DNA of 64,000 bases, from the NCBI GenBank assembly GCA_038049695.1, contig CP142461.1, positions 32,433,001-32,497,000 on the forward strand, in the 5' to 3' direction. Shown piece by piece: positions 34,101-45,229 of the stretch. The notes under the pieces are model-generated. The model did not search any database. It saw only the letters and a list, made by a program, of their open reading frames with translations, and was not told where the DNA came from. The translations under genes were made by a program, and so were the position numbers. Within the stretch, counting starts at the first letter, position 1; the number at the start of each line of letters is the position of its first letter. Origin of the DNA: Cinnamomum chago (taxonomy: Eukaryota; Streptophyta; Magnoliopsida; Laurales; Lauraceae).

Positions 34101-36871
34101 AAGTACGATTATGTATCTCACAAAGGGCTGGAGGATTCAGCAATTAGCTAATCTGAATTCTGTGGAAACACACATCAGAGGACTGATGACAACAATATTC
34201 TCATCTTGGCTGTCATTACCGGAGATGAAACTTCTCCCTTTTTTTTTTTTTTCTGAAAAACTTTTATTAGTGAAACGAATGCCAAACACTCCTGGTTCCC
34301 TTCAACCAATATAACTCATCTCTACATATGCATAAAAAAAATTGATAAGCATTCCAAGTACTTTAGTATCATTACCTGGGTCAAGCCCTGTTCTTGTACT
34401 CATAGCTAGTTCAGTTCCAAAATCAGCTTTTGCAGAAACAAATTCAGAAATCTGAAACAAAGATTTTCAACATAAACAGAAATGTTCAGTATTGAAATCA
34501 TGAGCTGATACATTACATTCATCAAATAAATCATGAGTTGATACATAAATCAAATAATTAATACCTGCATGGATGCAGAAATCCTGCGGCCATTATCTGG
34601 TTCTAGTCGAACAATACATTCATTTAGACCACGAATTACCTCAGGATGCTGCATATAACAAATTTAAAAAATAGTACATTAAATACTGAAAACCAAACCA
34701 GTAACTTACGACCCTCAAATATGGAAAAATATTTTCATACCGCTATGAAATCAGAACGATAACGGTAGGATGGATTAAGGAAATATGCTGCCATATAGAG
34801 AGGATGGTGGAACAGCGAATTCCAATGGCTGTCAATAACACACCAGAATGATCCATACTTCCTTTCATCATCGCCATGAATTGCTTTAATAGCAAGCTTT
34901 GCTCTATACATATCATGATAAATGGATGGCATTGGCAAGCCTTCTGCAGTATCCACCTTTTGCAGCACTTGCACAATTGGGTCCACAGACTTTCTTACAT
35001 ATTGCATCTTCTTCCAAAATGTAGGATTTAGTACAATTTTCTCAACTTCATTTCCCTCTTCTAATTTGGAAAGACGGGATGACAACCACTTGCTTGATTG
35101 GAACATTCTTTTGAGACAAGCCTTGTGCTCAAACAAACTTTGTAAAGTAGCAAAACTGGTGGCGGACCTAGTAATAGCTACCCTAACAAGTTCTCTCCCT
35201 CCAGTAAATTCTTTTCTCATAAGATTTAACAACCAAGTGCGGTTGTAAATGAACTTTGTAATCTTTTTACCTTTTTCCATGCACTCTCTCACCCATTTTA
35301 TCTTCATGAAATCTTCAAGCATTTTATCAATGCAATAAGCAGCACAAGGTGTCCAAAATAAGTTTCTCCTCTTTTCCTCCAACATCTTCCCAGCAGCTTT
35401 ATAACTTGCAGTATTCTCTGTGATCACCTATGATATAAGAGAAAAAAAAATTTTGGTTGGAGGATTATAACAACAATGAACAATTAAGAAAAAAATGGAA
35501 GATGAATTGGAGTACCTGCACCACATTTTCTTCACCCACTTCCTCCACAACTTTGTCCAACAACTTAAAAAGATTTGGAGCATCCTCAATTATATCTGAT
35601 GCATCAGCAGAAAAAACAAAGTACACTCCACGAGGGCAAGATACTAAAAAATTGATAAGTGTTCTGCCCTGCACATCTTTCCAACTATCTGCCATTATAG
35701 TACAACCAGTAGTCGCCCAAGAAGCCTTAAATTCCATTTGATAATCTTTGATGGTTGCAATTTCCTCCTGGAGATATCGACCAGACATCAATCTACTGGA
35801 AGGGCCTTTCAATCCTTGGCCATATTGACCAACTAAATCCAGCATCTTCTGAAAATATGGAGAGCCGGCTACAGTAAATGGTACTGCAGCATGATAGAAA
35901 AATTTGCAGATTGCAGATATAACTTCCCTTCGAGTTTTTTTGTCAGCACCTGCCTTTAGTTTTACTTGCTTGTAAGATGATGGTGTTTGACTCTTTGGTG
36001 TCATTGCAAAGACAGAATCTAGCTTTGACCTTTTCAATGGCGCTTCAAAACCACTAGTACCACTGCCAGGAGACCTTCCCCTAAGTCTCTTTTTAATCGC
36101 TTTACCACTGCTGGTGATTAAACTTTTATCATCAATCACGAGCTTTTCTTTACTTCTTCCATTCATAAGCTCTTCCTCGTCGTCGTCGTCATCGTTTTCA
36201 GAGTGCATGTAGAAAGCTGCTATTTCTTTGCCTTCTGGCCTGCGACCTCTCCTGCCAGTACGGTGCCACTTCATGTTTTCTTTTATTTTAAGATACACTT
36301 CCTCAGGAGCCTTTTTGCAATATGCAACTTCCCCAGGAATCCTAGCTAGATGTTGTTTAAATCGGTTTATACCCCCGCTAACTACTTTTTCACAATAATT
36401 GCACTTCACCTTCTTTTTCCTCTCATCTTGGGGCACACCATGTTCCCATCCAGGATCAACATATCCTAATGATCGAAGAGGCGCCAAACTTATAACCAAA
36501 TTGTTATCACCAATCACCTGCTTCCCCTTATCTTTATATCCCGGAGGCTCTTCTTCCTCATAGTAATCATCATTAGAGTGCAACTCGAGAGATTGATGCT
36601 CTTCGTCTTCAGACCGCTGTTTCTTGCTAGCGCGGAATCCTTCCAGATTTTCTTTCATTTTCAGAAACACGTCCTCAGGTGCGTTGTTGCAATATGTTAC
36701 TTCACTAGAAACTCTAGCCAAATGCTGTTTTAATCTGTATATGCCACCACTAACTACTTTCCCACAATAATTGCATTTTACTTTCTTTTTCCTATCATCC
36801 TGAGCAACTCCGTGTTCCCATCCTGGATCAACGAATCCTGTCGATCGAACTGGGGTCATCTCTTCAACCAT
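25103..36871 (-). CDS. Domesticated hAT transposase-like protein with two BED zinc fingers
   Basis: Six coding exons, all GT-AG with matching phases: 36871-35516, 35427-34741, 34648-34565, 34451-34376, 25732-25416 and 25318-25103. They give about 911 residues. Two near-duplicate BED fingers (Cys33, Cys36, His50, Cys61, and Cys157, Cys160, His174, Cys185) each follow a DPGWEHGV motif. Then come an acidic/basic linker, a DUF659-like hAT core from about residue 360 with ADSWKD (Asp395), a hAT C-terminal dimerization-like region (ASWWQQHG to YNLRLRERQ), and an acidic tail. It resembles the plant proteins annotated as hAT transposon superfamily, such as At3g22220 and At4g15020. By eye, the second catalytic Asp (normally in TDN) is Glu456 (TEN), arguing against active transposition. 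No terminal inverted repeats flank it, and it has introns, so it is likely a nuclear DNA-binding host protein of unknown role. The 8.6-kb fourth intron is filled with transposons. Confidence 0.9.
26150..27900 (+). repeat. Possible retrotransposon-derived noncoding segment in the large intron
   Basis: A TATA-like GGCTATAAATAAGGG lies near 27363-27377 and is followed by a leader-like pyrimidine-rich stretch and CTTCTCCTCCTCTTTCTCTTC, as in LTR promoters. No paired LTR, target duplication or protein domain was found. The boundaries are my guess. Confidence 0.25.
29040..29165 (-). repeat. SINE fragment (family 3)
   Basis: Shares CAAGGTATCTC, ACTAATCCCTAGGG, CACATGCAAACC and GAGGGACACTCGATT with the minus-strand SINE at 33746-34006. 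The Pol III head is absent or unrecognisable here. Confidence 0.55.
29872..30346 (-). repeat. Direct-repeat array with reversed primer-binding-site-like motifs
   Basis: Three copies of a roughly 75-95 bp unit begin CTTGTAGGATCTTACACCCC near 29871, 30124 and 30219. Each continues through CCACTTATCCCAAAACC and CAACAATGGTGTT. The second and third copies are preceded by ACACCAC or ATACCAC, which on the minus strand is TGGTGTCAGAGC or TGGTATC, like a tRNA-iMet primer binding site. This looks like LTRs and internal parts of a small, minus-oriented TRIM-like retroelement that has recombined. Some open frames cross it by chance. Confidence 0.55.
30347..30682 (+). mobile_element. TRIM: miniature LTR retrotransposon
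   Basis: Two direct repeats of about 117 bp (30347-30463 and 30565-30682) begin TGG/TGTTGGGAAGTC and end TTTCTCACA. Directly after the left one is TGGTATTAGAGC (30464-30475), a good match to the initiator-methionine tRNA primer binding site. Directly before the right one is GTGAGGGGGAG, a polypurine tract. The internal domain is only about 100 bp with no coding. Short LTRs plus PBS and PPT with no genes define TRIM elements. The LTRs differ at several sites, so this is not a very recent insertion. No clear TSD was found, perhaps because the left flank is itself rearranged repeat. Confidence 0.8.
31080..32600 (-). pseudogene. Degenerate, unrecognised sequence, possibly retroelement internal region
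   Basis: Short interrupted minus-strand frames (for example 31905-32093, containing NRGIFILPSYEGE) have a protein-like composition but I cannot assign them to a family. The segment lies downstream, on the minus strand, of an LTR-like block at about 33050-33500, which would fit a decayed retrotransposon interior. This is inference. Confidence 0.25.
32607..32917. mobile_element. PIF/Harbinger-like MITE
   Basis: The left end GGGCATGTTTGTTTGCAT pairs with the reversed right end GGGCCTGTTTGTTTCAT, and both continue into AGGAATTC words. The flanking triplets TAA (32604-32606) and CAA (32918-32920) are a plausible 3-bp TSD with one mismatch. Noncoding. It is related in end sequence to the MITE at 48866-49396. 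Confidence 0.65.
33050..33500 (-). mobile_element. LTR-like fragment, possibly Copia
   Basis: On the minus strand there is a TATA-like CCTATAAATATGTAATCC near 33284-33301, an AATAAAG signal near 33248-33254, and a leader reading into CTACGATGGAAGAGCGCC. This order (TATA, start, polyadenylation signal) is that of an LTR. No TG...CA ends or TSD were confirmed. Confidence 0.35.
33746..34006 (-). mobile_element. tRNA-derived SINE, family 3, in the large intron
   Basis: The minus strand begins AACTAGCGAGTGGTAGCTCAG, a strong box A (GTGGTAGCTCAGTTGGC), with box-B-like TGTTCGACACC downstream. The tail is an A-rich run (T-rich on plus, 33746-33765). An exact 11-bp TSD GGTAGACTGGT is present at 33735-33745 and 34007-34017. 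The body carries a GGGCTGGGCAGGGCGGGGC block. Confidence 0.85.
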
Positions 36872-38167
36872 TTACCAAGTTGTACAGAAAAGCATTGCCC
36901 ATTTTTGGTTTGGCAGCTGCATGGCAATAATGCACCATTAAAATTTAAAATTAAATTAAATTAAATTAAAAAAGGTGCACATCGCATCCGCAGATGCATC
37001 TCTCTATTAACACAATATCAGGCTAAACCAATATAAAAACATCCATATAACAGAATAAATATCTTAACTATCATATTATCAATTATTTTGATTATATTAA
37101 AAAATTAATTGACAGACAAATTAAATTAAAGCATTGTACATGCAACCATCATTAAACAAATTACAAAGGACACAAACTCTGTGCAAGCTGTTAATACCAT
37201 GAAGCCCATGAGGTGTTTGATCTTCCATGCTTTCCTTCATATGTTGCCTTAAGCTGCACCTACATCATGATCACAAGTACAGACGTGGTTAAAAGAGCCA
37301 TGCACATGGCAGGTCACTCGTGAACAGAAACATAATAAGCCACCGAGTATCTCTCTACAACACAAAGCAACTATTAGCTAGAAGTTGTCAGCATCAATCA
37401 GAAGTGGAATGTAAATACACTGTAGTCTGTAGATACATTGCCATCTCCTATGACATTTCCCTAAGAATGTGGAGAAGGTTGGACACTACTTTCGTACAAA
37501 AGTAGGATCAGTATTTAGTTCAGCAAGATTTCATGTCGGCTGCCTCCCTCCCTCACACCACCTATTTCCATTTCAATTATGGGCTTGGGACCATGAAATG
37601 CTTAGGACAACAAAAGCAGGAATAATTAGCCTTGAGCTACATTACATGAAAAGCATAATTTTATAAGTGTTTCTGAAATAAATAAAGGGTGATTGTAGGC
37701 GAAAGTTCTGAAGTCCAACGTATCACAATACTTGTGAATGTAATCATCCACAGACACATATTCTATCATATAGTTGTGACACCTAAAAAATAAAATAACA
37801 ACAACAACAACAACAATACAAATAAAAAAGAAGGAGAAGTTAGTGACCAGAGAGCCTCATGAGAAACCAAAGATGCCTGTTGTAGAAACATTTTCATTTC
37901 AGAATGAAGTTCAATTATCCAATTTTACAAGCTGAATTCTCAAGTCTTCTTCTCTCTTCATATAAATTTCCATCACCCCTCTACCCTTTTCCTAATCAGA
38001 GTGAGTATTCAAAGTTCTTTAGTTGCATCCAACACAATTCCACATGATCCAGTCCATACAAACCAGCACAAAAGATCAAAACTATCCCCACAATCACACC
38101 GATCACACTGTCCTGACCACCCAACTCGTTTCCATCAATTGGACAATTTAAAGAAAAAAAAGGGGAC

Positions 38168-38236
<69 letters not shown>

Positions 38237-38800
38237 AAAAAAAGGTTTCTTTCTACGCTCCATCTAAAACTTGGACACGAGATTTCAATAATATAACGTT
38301 GACGTCACATGCAGCAAACATCACAACTCCAAAACCCAACACAAAAAATCAATCACAACCCAAAATTCCCAAACCATAAACCCTTAAAAACAGAATTAAA
38401 TCACCAACCCAACCCCCCAAAAAATCAAACAAAACCAACAACAACATACAAAAACACGAACCACAAACTAAACCAAAGCATCGATTTTTCGAAACACCAC
38501 TCCCAACATGAATCAAACCCAGAATTCCGAATCTTGAGCTGAAAAGCTCGAAAATAAAGCGAATCAGCGAACGAAAACAAGTTCCCCGGGTAGAGGAAAG
38601 CAAGGAGAAACCGAATCCGCGACGATTATTCGTGGATTTGGGAGAGAATCGAATGGAATTTAGGGAGAGAATTTTGCGCGTACCTGGTTGCGATGAGAAT
38701 TGGAGGAGAGAAAAAACCCTAGCTTCTCCGTCGTCGGGTCATCGCTCCGCATTATTTTCGTCTTCGGGTCTTTGCCTTCTGCATTTCGAGCCTCCTTCTT
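36872..38800 (-). promoter_or_regulatory. Inferred 5' leader and leader intron of the hAT-derived gene
   Basis: On the minus strand a sequence resembling a plant 5' UTR (CCTCCAATTCTCATCGCAAC) ends in CAG at 38684 followed by GTACGC. A good acceptor (GCCATGCAG, exon from 36916) lies 45 bp upstream of the start codon at 36871. This would give a leader intron of about 1.8 kb and a promoter near 38.8 kb. The intron contains a (TC)n tract. A cDNA would settle it; this is inference from splice signals. Confidence 0.45.
38171..38235. repeat. (TC)n microsatellite
   Basis: About 32 uninterrupted TC units, lying in the inferred leader intron of the hAT-derived gene, where it reads (GA)n on the transcribed strand. 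Confidence 0.95.
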
Positions 38801-39166
38801 TTAATATAATAAAAAACAACACAACAACAACATCTGCTTTGCAAATGGATGTATGTAATGTGTGTGAGTGGCCGTGTGCGTAGTGCGCGCACTCGGATGA
38901 GTCGACCGGGTTGGTGCGTACGGACTTTCGGGGGGTGCGTATCGCGCACCAGGGAGTGTTTTAGATGGCGTCCATCAATGTCAAAGGTGGATTGTGGATG
39001 ATTTGATTTTACTGTCCTCAGTCCTGGACCTAGGTCAGTGGAGTCGTTTGGTGGGTGGGAGACTTGGACCTTGTTGCCCTGAAGTGGTTAGGAGGTGCTC
39101 ATGGCCCTGGTTAGCCCGCTTTTGGGGTCGGGTTTGGATGTATAAATTGGGTCATTTAATAATATT

Positions 39167-39887
39167 TGAGCCTTTTGCATATACCCCGCTAAGGTTTGTA
39201 GGATTTATAAATATGCCCCTATAATTTTAGTATTTGCAGATAGGCTCCTACAGTTTCATTTAAATACCTTTCGTGTCTCCAAAATTAGTAGACAACCAAC
39301 TATCAAAAGTTTTTAGCGTGAAATGATACATTTGCCCATCTCTTTATTCTTATAATGCTTAAATTCAAAGGCTTAAATTTATTTTTCTCTAAAGCTTGTA
39401 ACATTGATAATTACATTTAGTAGGAGAGAATAACTGTATGTAAATTTATTTTTATCAATAGAGGTTCTATTTCATTAAATCCAGATCTACTCTAATGACA
39501 ATTAATGTATGTGCTTATAATCAGTGTTACAATTGATCCAATCCATGCATGTCTCACCATTAAATTGATGAAAGTTTCAAAATACATAATTAGCTTTCAT
39601 GTGCATTAAAAAGTTATTAAGAGAGACCGTTGGGAATTGGGATACAGTAATGAAATTTTGGTAAATAATAATATGCTCATATTTCCTTAATTGATATAAG
39701 GGCAAAGTTGTCATTTTTATAAAAGTTCAACACAAATCCCATAGTCATTATTTTCATTAGAAATACTGATTTTGGGGACATTAAAGGTATTGAAATGAAA
39801 AGGTAGGGGCTTATATGTAAATACTAAAACCACATGGGCCTATTTACAAATCATATAAACCTTAGGGGGGGGATATACAAAAACTCA
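39167..39887. mobile_element. Terminal-inverted-repeat element with arms of about 130 bp
   Basis: The left arm (TGAGCCTTTTGCATATACCC, AAGGTTTGTAGGATTTATAA, TTTTAGTATTTGCAGATA) has an inverted counterpart at the right (ending AAAACTCA). Similarity extends from 39167 to about 39295 and from about 39775 to 39887. Long TIRs suggest a Mutator-like nonautonomous element. The TSD is not clear. The AT-rich core is noncoding. Confidence 0.6.
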
Positions 39888-41199
39888 TAATGTTTTGGAT
39901 CATTTTTATTGTGGGACCCATATGTTAAATCATTAAGTTAACACTTAATTGTGCAAACTATGACCTTTTGCAATGGAAAAAGTAGGAAACAATTAAGGTT
40001 TATTGCACCATGTCTATCAAGTGAATTTAAAAAAAAATTTAACGTATATTTTTGTGTAATGTGTCTCCCGCATAATGGAAATGGGAAAGAGTTACAGCTT
40101 TTTGTGGCCTACATTTTGATCATTTTGTGTTAGATGGTTTTTATGAGGAAAAGCAACATTTTCATTTGATTTTCTGTGCATTCGTGGAAAAGCCTTTCTA
40201 ATAGGAGTATAAGAAATGTAGGATTTTTGGCACAAAAGGGAGTCACCAAACTTCAGTTTTTTCGGATGCAATATAGACATGCTCTTAGGGGTGTGCATAG
40301 AAAATTGTAATCTGCTCTCCGTAAATTCTCATTTTAGTGGAAGAGAGGAATCATGCATTTTTAATCCTCATACATGAAATCAAAATCCTCTCCATCAAGA
40401 AAAAATAGTTCATTTCCCTATCTTTAGAAAGGAAAAAGAGTCTCATTGAACAATGAAATAATCCCCTACACGTAAACTTATAAAATTTTTCTTCTCTGAT
40501 AAAGAATACTCTCGATGCACAAAGAGGCCCTTAATACATGTCTAATTTACGTTTTGAATATCCAAATTATATTAAAAAGGACGATAAATTCTGATTTTCC
40601 CTTTATAAGTCTATGATTCCCTCCAACTTTAACTGTTAGATTTTGGGGGAAATAAGCATGTAATTGAATTACATATTAATCACATTTTGTCAATTAAGCT
40701 ATTATTAATAATTTATTTTTAATCCAACTCTGGATGTCACTTTTTGAATGAAGAGCACATGCCTTCTTTAGAAGTTGGAACTCACATTAAAGATTTGATT
40801 TCACCTTACTTGACCATGCTACATGATCAAGCTTTAAAATCACTCTCCAAGAACAATTATTATATATGAAGCTCGGGCTGTAGTCCATATTGATGTATCT
40901 AGATAGGGATGCTCATGGACCAGGACAACTCTAGCCCAACTCAGGACCAACTTGCTTTGGGCCGGGTTTTTAGCCTTCGGTTTTGGTACACAGGCCAAAC
41001 TTGGACCTAAAATCTATGTACGTTTAAGATACGGGTCGGGCTTTAGCCTTAAATTTTGAACAAACTATCATATATCTATTACCTGAGATTAAGAACAACA
41101 AATAGATTTGTCATTTTAAAATGAGAAAAATAGAGAAATAAAAAAGTGAGTCAAAATAGTCTCACTATTGTTGGATCTGGCTTAATATGATTGGATTTG

Positions 41200-43545
41200 T
41201 GTAGACCCCGTCCCGAGTTAATTGAAATTAACTCTAATAGATTGAGAATTAAGCTAATTAATTGTGGTTAATTGAGCTAATGATGGTTTATATTCAAATG
41301 AGATTGAATTAGCCTAAAATGAATGATTTGGGCCTAATGAAATGATAATGAAGGAGATCAAATGAATTGGATGAGTTTTAGACTTAAATAAGGAAAACCG
41401 AGGACTTTTTCGTAAATACGAATTTTCACGTATTTTGTCGAATACGGAAACTCTTGATACCAACGCATATATCTCGATGAGTACGTTAACTTCCATAAAA
41501 GACTCGAACTCGTTTGACGAGTGTTGGATCAAATGACTTTTCATTTGACTCGAATTGTAAATGAGAGATGATTGTGGACTTAAATGGAATTGAATGACTT
41601 ATATAAGCTAAAATGAGTCATTCATCTCATTTCCAGCATAGCCAAACCCTATGCACTTTCATTTTCATCTTTTTCTTTCATTTTTATCTCCTTCAAGCAT
41701 CAAGAGTGAAGTTTTGGAGTGGTTCAAGTGAAGAGATTCATCTACTTCACATTCTTCTTCATCTTCTTGGATTTTCTTGGAAGAAAACCTTCAAGTTGAG
41801 AAGTTTCTTTCTCAATCTAGGCTAAGCAAAGGGATTTTTGTGGATTAATCTTCAAATAGAGGCAAGTGTATGCTTTTCTATTGATTTATGATGTTATAGG
41901 ACTTGTAAGAACTAAGAGTTCAAATTCCAGGATTTAACTTCAGAAATTCTGAAGCTCTGTAATAGAGTTCTGGGAGCAGTTCGGTCGACCAAAACCTGAA
42001 CGAACTGCTGACCGAACCTATCTAGGTTCATTTCTCAGTGTGGTTCAGCTTCTGGAAAGCTGACCGACGCCTGACCGAACCCACCTGATTGAAATACACA
42101 GAAGACTCAACTTCTGGAAAGCTGACCGAGTGAGTTCGACTAACCGACATTGTGGCTTCGGTCAGCTGAGGGCCGACCGACAGGTCGACTGAGGGATCCT
42201 TGAAGTGTCAGAAATTCTGAATTTCTAGATTGTAAGCTGGGGTCGATCGAGGGGTCAACCGGCGGAGACAAGATGACCGAACTTAGAGGAAAATTTCAGA
42301 ATTGAAGTCGGATTTTCCTAGGTAAAAGTCTATTGTACATGGGCTGATATTAGTGATATCTAAGCTTTCATAGGTGTTAGCTAAGGTTATTTTAACGTAC
42401 AAATTGCTAAATAAAGTGATGTTCGTCGAGAATAACACGTACGTTGGATAACGAGCGCTTCACCCGTTTGATTGGTTTAGAAATTTAGATTAAACGATAA
42501 ATTGAGTAGAGTTCTTGAGTCTTGGCACTACATAGTGATTTCTCAACTCGTTATCAAACCGAACTAATTAATGTAATGAATAGTTACTAAATGTAACACT
42601 TAATAATGAACATGTACTAAATGTAATAATGAATTAATGAACAATCATGCTGCAGCAGATGGACTGGGGTGTTCCGGAGCTCCATGGTGATGCCTCTGAT
42701 CAAGACACTGGTAGATCTCACACGTATATGGACTGAAGAGTTCCACTTGATAAGTCATCTAAAAGACATAGACTGAAAAGTCATTGAATTCATAAGCCAT
42801 TTAATAAATATTCAATGAAATCAATGAATGGAATACAAATGAATGAACATCAAATGAATGACTGTTTCCTTTAGGAAGAACTGAACCGAGTTGAACAAAA
42901 GTTATTGTAGTTGCCAATTAGTAGTTGATATTACTTGACTCATATGCGTAGTTACTGTACTGAATTGATTTGTCTAGAACTGTTAAATTGATGAATTGAC
43001 AGGGTATTGTATATGGTAGCATGAACTATCATAGAATTGTATATACATTGTTGAACCGTCGTGTTCACGGTGTTATTGATGAACATTACAGGCCCAGTTG
43101 CCGGTGCCGGTCTTGCCGAGGCCGCACCGCCAGCGGAGGAGGCTCATCCGATACCTCCAAAAGGTTTAATCGAATGGACGTGAATCGGAGTGCCAGTATA
43201 AAGGATATTTTGGGGAAATATTTTGATAGATATTTTTGTATATTCATTTTGAATAGTAATTAGATGTCACCTGCATTGTATTTAAAAATGCAATGGTTGA
43301 CTTTGATAGAAAGTAAATTATGTATATTGACTTTACTTGATGTAAGAACTTGTTCAGTTTTTAATAGTTGTCAATGTATATTTACATATGTTTCCGCAAA
43401 ATGTACATTGACAGGTACGTATGCAAGATCCCTTGTGGACTTCATCTTAACTGTGGTTAATTCGGGTTTTACGGGAGTAAGTATGATCAGATTCGCGACC
43501 CGGGGTTAATCATAATTGCTCGGATCTCGGCTTCGGGTCGTGACA
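41200..43545 (+). mobile_element. Solo LTR of a Gypsy-type retrotransposon, plus orientation
   Basis: The element begins TGTAGACCCCGTCCCGAG and ends CGGGTCGTGACA, i.e. TG...CA with nearly inverted ends. It is bracketed by an exact 5-bp target duplication ATTTG (41195-41199 and 43546-43550). There is no second LTR, no primer binding site next to it and no coding, so it is a solo LTR left by recombination. A TATA-like TTATATAAG at 41599-41607 is followed by a leader with CTTCTTCATCTTCTTGG. Downstream is a GC-rich region with repeated (ac)CGACC-type motifs. The 2.35-kb length and TGTA...TACA-like ends resemble Del/Tekay-type Gypsy LTRs; that clade assignment is inference. Open frames inside it are incidental. 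Confidence 0.9.
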
Positions 43546-43550
43546 ATTTG

Positions 43551-44898
43551 TGGTTGCAAAAAAAATTGACCTTACTTGTAATTTTGATCCATATCCAACC
43601 AGCATTTTACCCACACAACCCGACCCCTAGCCTATTGGTTAAAAAATTGGGTCGGCCTATATATTGCTCGGCCTGACCCAACCTGGCCCATAAATACCCC
43701 TAATCCAAACCATTTATTAAACTCTAAAGTCCAAACTTTGAAGTACATTCATTCATCAAATTTAAAGATCTTTTCCTCTCTAACTCTAATTCCATTTATT
43801 AATTAAATTGAAAGACCTTTCTTTCTCATCATTCTCACCAACGACCTGTCTTCTCTTATACAAATCTACATAATCTTTCTCATCATCTCTACAAAAGCTT
43901 GGGCGAATTGATTTTACTTTTTCTTTTAGTTTTAGAATTATTTGGTTAATCCTACTTGGAGTTATGTGTGGTTGGATTCAGATTTTTGCATTAGATGGAA
44001 GCCGAATACATAGCCTTTAGAGTAATTAAATATACAATAACTTTAATTATCTTTTCTATTATATTTCAAATAAAAAAACTACTAAAAATATATAAAAGTA
44101 TGATAGATGGGGTGGTCTTTAAAATCAAATTTCACGGGTTTAGTCTTCTTCTACTCTTTTTTGAGGGTGGGCTTGTAGATGGTCCCTAGCTACATGGGAC
44201 CCATCTATTTGAATTTTGTTATTAGATGTATTTTTTGTTATTTTTGTTGGGGCTACACATGAGACCCACGCATTTAAAAGCTTGTCATTGGTTAAACTTG
44301 TGAAGCCATTTATAGGGAGGGCTCCCCCATCTGGGCACAACAAATTTAATGGTATCCATTGATAGGATTTATCACTTAGAAATGGATGTCAGAAACTTTG
44401 GGGGCCCTTTTGTGAAAAATTGTAATGGAAAGACGGATTAGTTTGGATGGAGTTTGATGTCCCTAAGAGCTATATCATTAGTTTGAACTATTAGCCTATT
44501 GGTTCATCATAAGTTATATTTGATCCAAACCATTGAGAATTGACGTAATCAATTAATTACCTTGGTCCAAGTCCAATGATTCTTGAAGCTTATTTTCTGA
44601 ATAGTATCTTGTTTTTCTTTTTGTCAGCCATAGTTTATTAAGGATTCTTGGTTAATAACTTATTTAGTAGGTCATTACTAAATGCCATAGTTAAGCTTTT
44701 GGAGTTTTTTTATGTCAACATACCTATTCTTAAATGTAAAGAATCTATTTTTTTTTTAAATGCAATTCCTTCGAAAAACAAATGAATGTACAATGAAACT
44801 CAACATCTATTATATATGCAAAATCATTTAAGAACATAGTAAACAAATGATGAATAAAACTAAACATTGCTACAATGCATTTGTTTCAAAAAAATAAA
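43551..44898. other. Intergenic, no gene seen
   Basis: AT-rich DNA between the solo LTR and the RING gene remnant. It has no bounded transposon and no protein-like frame. Confidence 0.5.
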
Positions 44899-45229
44899 TC
44901 AACTATCACAGTTTTCATTTTGGAGTTTGGATGTACAAATTGGACAAGAATTGCTTTGGTTCAGCCAGGTAACAATGCAATCTTTGTGAAAACGATGCAT
45001 GCAAGGCATACACTTCAAATGCATGCCAACTACGAAGTCATCCAAACAAATAGTGCAAGTGCTGCTCTTTAGGCCCTCGAACTTTTCAGTCTTTAATGTA
45101 TCTATTGCAGTTGATGTGACAGGAACAAATCTAAATCCCATCTGTTCATGTAATAACTCTGACTCTCGCAATACAGAATCCAACATAAACGACTCATCCA
45201 ATAGTCCTGATATGTTACGAGGTATCCTT
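44899..45229 (-). pseudogene. RING-H2 E3 ubiquitin ligase-like gene, 3' part, cut by a solo LTR
   Basis: This stretch encodes a C-terminal RING-H2 domain with ligands in CTICLDDF, CMHRFHKDC and CPIC. The spacing is C-x2-C-x14-C-x1-H-x2-H-x2-C-x10-C-x2-C, canonical for E3 ligases that recruit an E2 enzyme. All eight zinc ligands are intact and the stop codon is at 44899. The frame runs upstream (SGLLDESFMLDSVLRE) until 45229, where a 3.08-kb solo LTR begins. Removing the LTR and one 5-bp target copy rejoins the same frame to a sequence at 48310-48360 (MFNSITRRIPRN), so the insertion appears to have split a coding exon. The sequence further upstream has stops in that frame, so the gene was either already decaying or has an unrecognised exon structure. 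Confidence 0.75.

Noticed and set aside
35465-35515. Extension of the hAT-derived protein past VVQ into VLQFIFHFF
   Set aside because: This is intron read-through; a good donor (CAG|GTACTC) at 35516 and a matching acceptor at 35427 continue the protein in phase.
38001-38237. 78-codon frame ending in a Ser-Leu repeat
   Set aside because: The C-terminal half is translation of the (TC)n microsatellite.
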